Assembly: GCA_020850375.1 (NCBI GenBank)
Contig: JADZET010000402.1
Location: forward strand, 1-7,094
Length of the DNA stretch: 7,094 nucleotides
From: Phycisphaeraceae bacterium
Lineage (GTDB): Bacteria; Planctomycetota; Phycisphaerae; Phycisphaerales; Phycisphaeraceae
Reading direction: 5' to 3'
The first letter of the stretch is position 1. Every line of letters starts with the position of its first letter. A model generated the notes under the pieces. That model saw only the letters and a list, made by a program, of their open reading frames with translations. It searched no databases and was not told the origin of the DNA. Below, one piece after another: positions 3,988 to 7,094 of the stretch. A program made the translations under genes and the position numbers.

Positions 3988-5381
3988 AAATCCGAAAGAA
4001 GACGTTGACGGTGGGGGGGCTCGCCGTCCTGGCCCTCGTGGGCGTTCTATTCTGGTTCGGCCGCGGCGCCTCCAAGCAGCAGAACCCCACCGAGGTCCTG
4101 CTCGAAAAAATCGCCCCCGGCTCCCTCACCGAGACCGTCAGCGCCCCCGGAACCATCGAGCCTAAAACCAAGGTCTCCATCAGCGCCCGCGTCTCGGCCC
4201 GCATCGTCGAGCTCCCCTTCAAGCAGGGCCAGCACGTCACCGGCGAACACGACGGCAAGACCGGCTCCCTCCTCGTCCGACTCGACGCCACCGACCTTCA
4301 AGCCGCCCTCCGCTCCTCCGAGGCCCGCTACGCCGCACAGGCCGCCCAGATCGAGGTCGAACGCTCCCGCATCGCCAGCCAGGAGTCCCAACTCCAATCC
4401 ACCGACGCCTCTCTCACCCAGGCCCGACGCGACCTCGACCGCCAGACCCAGCTCATCGCCACCGGCGACGTCTCCCAGTCCGCCGTCGACGACGCCCGGA
4501 CCGCCTTCGACCGCCTCACCGCCGAGAAAGCCGCCGCCCAGATGTCCCTCGACGCCTCCCGCAAGAACCTCATCGTCCTCGAGCACACCCTCGACGCCTC
4601 CGAGGCCGACGTCGCCCGCGCACGCGACAACCTCGGTTACGCCCAGATGTTCTCCCCCATCGACGGCGTCGTCACCAAAGTCAACGCCGAGGTCGGCGAA
4701 CTCGTCATGACCGGCACCATGAACAACGCCGGCACCGTCATCCTCCAGGTCGCCGACCTCTCGACCATGCTCGTCGCCGCCGAGGTCAACGAGAACGACA
4801 TCCCCAACGTCAAGGTCGGCCAGCGCGCCAAGGCCCACCTCCTCGCCTACCCCGACCAGGAATTCTCCGGCGTCGTCCGCACCATCGGCCTCGTCCAGAC
4901 CACCTACGGCAGCAACGAGTACTACAAGGTCGAGGTCGAGCTCGACCACGACGACCGCCCCATCTTCACCGACATGGGCGCCGACGTTGAGATCTTCACC
5001 CGCGAGCACCACGACGTCCTGACCGTCCCCAGCCAATCGGTGCTCGGCGCCTCCGTCGACTCCCTCCCCGCCGACATCCGCTCGAGCCCCCTCGTCGAAG
5101 CCAAGAAAACCATCACCCCCGTCGTCTACCGCCACCTCGACGGCAAGGCCCTCGCCACCCCCGTCAAGATCGGTCCCAGCGACGCGACGCGCACCATCAT
5201 CCTCGACGGCCTCACCGCCGGCGACGAAGTCGTCACCGGCCCCTACAAAGTCCTCGAAAACCTCAAGCACGACCAGCCCATCCGCAAGCAGGACGGCCCC
5301 GCCCCCGGAACCACGGCCACCCAACAGTCCGACGACGATCAGCAGGCCGACCATCATCCCCCGCCGCCCCCGCCGATGTAG
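3984..5381 (+). CDS. MacA/HlyD-type periplasmic adaptor subunit of an ABC exporter
   Basis: This 465-residue protein should anchor in the inner membrane and link the ABC exporter to the cell envelope. It has a basic N-terminus (MKIRKK), one membrane segment (about 8-25), the first half of a lipoyl domain (VSAPGTIEPKTKVSISA, 52-68), a long Ala/Gln/Arg-rich coiled-coil hairpin (about 103-218), the second lipoyl half (SPIDGVVTKVNAEVGE, from 224), then a beta-barrel region (MLVAAEVNENDI onward) and a membrane-proximal domain. The tail is unusual: Asp/Gln-rich, ending HHPPPPPPM. The start is a TTG. AGGGA (3971-3975) lies 8 bases before it, no in-frame ATG or GTG occurs between the stop at 3918 and this codon, and starting later would remove the basic residues before the membrane segment. 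The ATPase gene begins 7 bases after the stop. Substrate candidates range from macrolides and peptides to lipoproteins, and nothing here decides among them. Confidence 0.9.
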   Translation: MKIRKKTLTVGGLAVLALVGVLFWFGRGASKQQNPTEVLLEKIAPGSLTETVSAPGTIEPKTKVSISARVSARIVELPFKQGQHVTGEHDGKTGSLLVRLDATDLQAALRSSEARYAAQAAQIEVERSRIASQESQLQSTDASLTQARRDLDRQTQLIATGDVSQSAVDDARTAFDRLTAEKAAAQMSLDASRKNLIVLEHTLDASEADVARARDNLGYAQMFSPIDGVVTKVNAEVGELVMTGTMNNAGTVILQVADLSTMLVAAEVNENDIPNVKVGQRAKAHLLAYPDQEFSGVVRTIGLVQTTYGSNEYYKVEVELDHDDRPIFTDMGADVEIFTREHHDVLTVPSQSVLGASVDSLPADIRSSPLVEAKKTITPVVYRHLDGKALATPVKIGPSDATRTIILDGLTAGDEVVTGPYKVLENLKHDQPIRKQDGPAPGTTATQQSDDDQQADHHPPPPPPM

Positions 5382-5388
5382 GCCCGCC

Positions 5389-6138
5389 ATGGTCATCCAC
5401 ATCCACAACGTCACCAAGCTCTACCGCGTCGGCGGCGAGGAAGTCCGCGCCCTCGACGGCGTCGACCTCGACATCGCCGCCAACGAGTTCGTCGCCATCA
5501 TGGGCCCCTCCGGCTCCGGCAAGAGCACCCTGATGAACATCCTCGGCTGCCTCGACCGCCCCACCAGCGGCGCCTACGAGCTCGACGGCCGCGACGTCTC
5601 GGGCCTCGACGAGGGCCGCCTCGCCGTCGTCCGCAACCAGCGCATCGGCTTCGTCTTCCAGTCCTTCGAACTCCTCCCGCGCCTCAGCGCCTTAAAGAAC
5701 GTCGCCCTCCCCCTGATGTACGCCCCCGACGGCTGGCTCCACCGCCACCGCCGCGCCACCGAAGCCCTCCAGCGCGTCAACCTCACCCACCGCGCCGGCC
5801 ACCGACCCAATCAGCTCTCCGGCGGCGAACGCCAGCGCGTCGCCATCGCCCGCGCCCTCATCAACCACCCCGCCATCCTCCTCGCCGACGAGCCTACCGG
5901 AAACCTCGACTCCCGCACCAGCGACGAGATCCTCTCCTTCTTCCAGCTCCTCCACGCCGCCGGCCAGACCATCGTCATGGTCACCCACGAGGCCGACGTC
6001 GCCGCCCACGCCCGCCGCATCGTCCGCATGCGCGACGGCAGGATCCACTCCGACCTCCCCGTCGAACAGGACCCCGTCGGCCCCATCGCCGCCGCCCTCC
6101 GCCGGCGCCAGGCCGCCGCCCGAGAGGGGGCCGCATGA
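5389..6138 (+). CDS. MacB/LolD-type ABC transporter ATP-binding protein
   Basis: This 249-residue cytoplasmic ATPase powers the exporter and has all catalytic motifs. They are Walker A GPSGSGKST (39-47), Q-loop Gln91 in FVFQSFELLPRL, signature LSGGERQR (143-150), Walker B ILLADE (163-168) with catalytic Glu168, D-loop NLDS (172-175), and switch His200 in VMVTHE. The A-loop Tyr12 and the 'LxxLxGVDLDI' opening fit the LolD/MacB/FtsE-like group that works with four-helix MacB permeases. It is a stand-alone ATPase, not fused to the permease as in E. coli MacB. A basic insert (GWLHRHRR, 115-122) follows the Q-loop region, and an Arg/Ala-rich tail follows residue 225. The start lies 7 bases after the adaptor stop without a clear ribosome site, so coupled translation is likely. 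Its TGA overlaps the permease ATG. Confidence 0.95.
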   Translation: MVIHIHNVTKLYRVGGEEVRALDGVDLDIAANEFVAIMGPSGSGKSTLMNILGCLDRPTSGAYELDGRDVSGLDEGRLAVVRNQRIGFVFQSFELLPRLSALKNVALPLMYAPDGWLHRHRRATEALQRVNLTHRAGHRPNQLSGGERQRVAIARALINHPAILLADEPTGNLDSRTSDEILSFFQLLHAAGQTIVMVTHEADVAAHARRIVRMRDGRIHSDLPVEQDPVGPIAAALRRRQAAAREGAA

Positions 6139-7094
6139 TCCTCCTCCGCCCGCTGCTCAGCCTCCTCCGCATCGCCGGCGTCAGCCTTGTCCTCTCCCTC
6201 AGCCAGATCTGGGCCAACAAGACCCGCTCCGCCCTGACCGTCATCGGCATCGTCATCGGCGTCGCCTCCGTCACCGCCGTCATCGCCGCACTCTCCGGAC
6301 TCAAGTCCAACGTCCTCTCCGAATTCGAGGCCATCGGCACCAATCGCCTGTTCGTCTACGCCTGGGACCCCCAGGCCCAGCGCCGCCACCGCTGGGACCC
6401 CAACCTCGTCATCAAGCCCGAGCAGACCGAGGGCCTCCTCGCCCACTGCCCCTCCGTCGCCGTCTTCGGCATGATCGGCGGCTTCTCCGACTCCGTCAGC
6501 CACGACGCCTACCGCATCGACTCCGTCCGCATCATGGCCATCCAGCCCGCCTGGCACCAGATCGCCAACCGCAAGATCCTGCTCGGCCGACCCTTCTCAC
6601 TCGTCGACGAACGCAGCGCCCGCCACGTCTGCCTGATCACCGAGGGCGTCCGTGACGAGCTACGCCTCGACCGCGACCCCGTCGGCCAGTCCATCATCCT
6701 CGGCGGCAACCAGCGCTACGTCGTCGTCGGCCTCGTCGAGTCCCGCCTCGAGTCCTCCATGATCAGCGACGGCGGACGCATGCAGGAGGTCTTCGTCCCC
6801 CTCTCGATCCTCACCCAGACCGGCCGTTACCCCTGGCAGGTCGAGGCCGCCGCCCGATCCCCCGACCTCATCCCCGACGCCATGGCCGAGCTCCGATTCT
6901 TCTTCCGCCACACCCGCGGCCTCCGCCCCGGCGACGAGGACAACTTCAAGGTCGAGTCCATCGAGTTCTACCTCCAGCAGTTCAACACCATCGCCGCCAC
7001 CGTCACCGCCATCGCCGGCGGCGTCGTCGGCATCTCCCTGCTCGTCGGCGGCGTCGGCATCATGAACATCATGCTCGTCTCCGTCTCCGAACGC
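6135..7094 (+). CDS. MacB/LolC-type ABC transporter permease, 5' part only
   Basis: The first 320 residues of an inner-membrane permease are visible, and the gene runs out of the window. An N-terminal segment (about 1-24) precedes ANKTRSALTVIGIVIGVASV, where the first membrane helix begins (about 33-53), the standard opening of MacB-type permeases. A periplasmic core domain (about 55-275) follows, with the family pattern 'LGRPFS..DE', 'GQSIILGG..Y.VVGLVE' and 'VFVPLSI'. The second helix ends in GGVGIMNIMLVSVSER, the highly conserved hinge after which 'TREIGIRKA' is usual. About 85-90 residues with two more helices are therefore missing. The ATG at 6135 overlaps the ATPase stop as ATGA, with a purine-rich GAGAGGGGG just upstream. 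In this family the permease transmits ATP-driven motion to the periplasm rather than forming a simple channel. The substrate cannot be read from sequence. Confidence 0.93.
   Translation, partial: MILLRPLLSLLRIAGVSLVLSLSQIWANKTRSALTVIGIVIGVASVTAVIAALSGLKSNVLSEFEAIGTNRLFVYAWDPQAQRRHRWDPNLVIKPEQTEGLLAHCPSVAVFGMIGGFSDSVSHDAYRIDSVRIMAIQPAWHQIANRKILLGRPFSLVDERSARHVCLITEGVRDELRLDRDPVGQSIILGGNQRYVVVGLVESRLESSMISDGGRMQEVFVPLSILTQTGRYPWQVEAAARSPDLIPDAMAELRFFFRHTRGLRPGDEDNFKVESIEFYLQQFNTIAATVTAIAGGVVGISLLVGGVGIMNIMLVSVSER

Noticed and set aside
4047..5417. A 456-codon open frame on the minus strand across the adaptor gene
   Set aside because: It is an artefact of the C-ending codons of the real + strand gene. 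Its product is almost only Gly, Val, Asp, Glu and Ala, with no motif and no sensible start context.
1..7094. CRISPR arrays, tRNA/rRNA genes, transposases or attachment sites
   Set aside because: I found no regular repeat-spacer array, no cloverleaf sequence, no transposase motif and no flanking direct repeats on either strand.

Overview
The window is GC-rich, with a very strong preference for C at the third codon position (Val almost always GTC, Leu CTC, Ile ATC, Ala GCC). It carries two secreted proteins ending in a 'VPxPAAAW + hydrophobic stretch + Arg/Lys tail' sorting signal. Together with the ADP-ribosylglycohydrolase type and the MacAB-type exporter, this points to a Planctomycetota bacterium, most plausibly Phycisphaerae-like. 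That assignment is inference from style, not from a marker gene. All supported genes lie on the + strand.

Region 1 (1-1583): the 3' part of an ADP-ribosylglycohydrolase (DraG/ARH-type) gene, then 24 bases later an AAC(3)/YokD-type N-acetyltransferase gene. The pair looks like the end of an operon and is closed by a GC-rich hairpin with a T-rich tract (1552-1583).

Region 2 (1584-3689): two tandem paralogous genes for small secreted proteins of 199 and 195 residues. Each has its own long, hairpin-rich upstream region and its own intrinsic-type terminator, so they look like two independent transcription units made by duplication. The upstream regions share a roughly 20-base element (1807-1826 and 2965-2985). 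Each also carries an alternating set of three inverted-repeat copies (1641-1691, 2641-2704). The second gene additionally has a perfect 20-bp palindrome at 2891-2910. The protein domain is a compact, cysteine-bearing family that I cannot name. This is the most novel part of the window.

Region 3 (3690-3983): an intergenic stretch with a run of short-loop hairpins, a near-palindrome around TGACGTCA, and two possible short upstream ORFs. One of these stops inside the TTG start of the next gene.

Region 4 (3984-7094): a tightly coupled three-gene exporter operon: a MacA/HlyD-type periplasmic adaptor, a MacB/LolD-type ATPase, and a MacB/LolC-type permease cut off by the window end. The gaps are 7 bases and then a 4-base ATGA overlap. 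The adaptor and permease would span the inner membrane and periplasm, with the ATPase driving export or lipoprotein/peptide extraction. No outer-membrane channel gene is visible.
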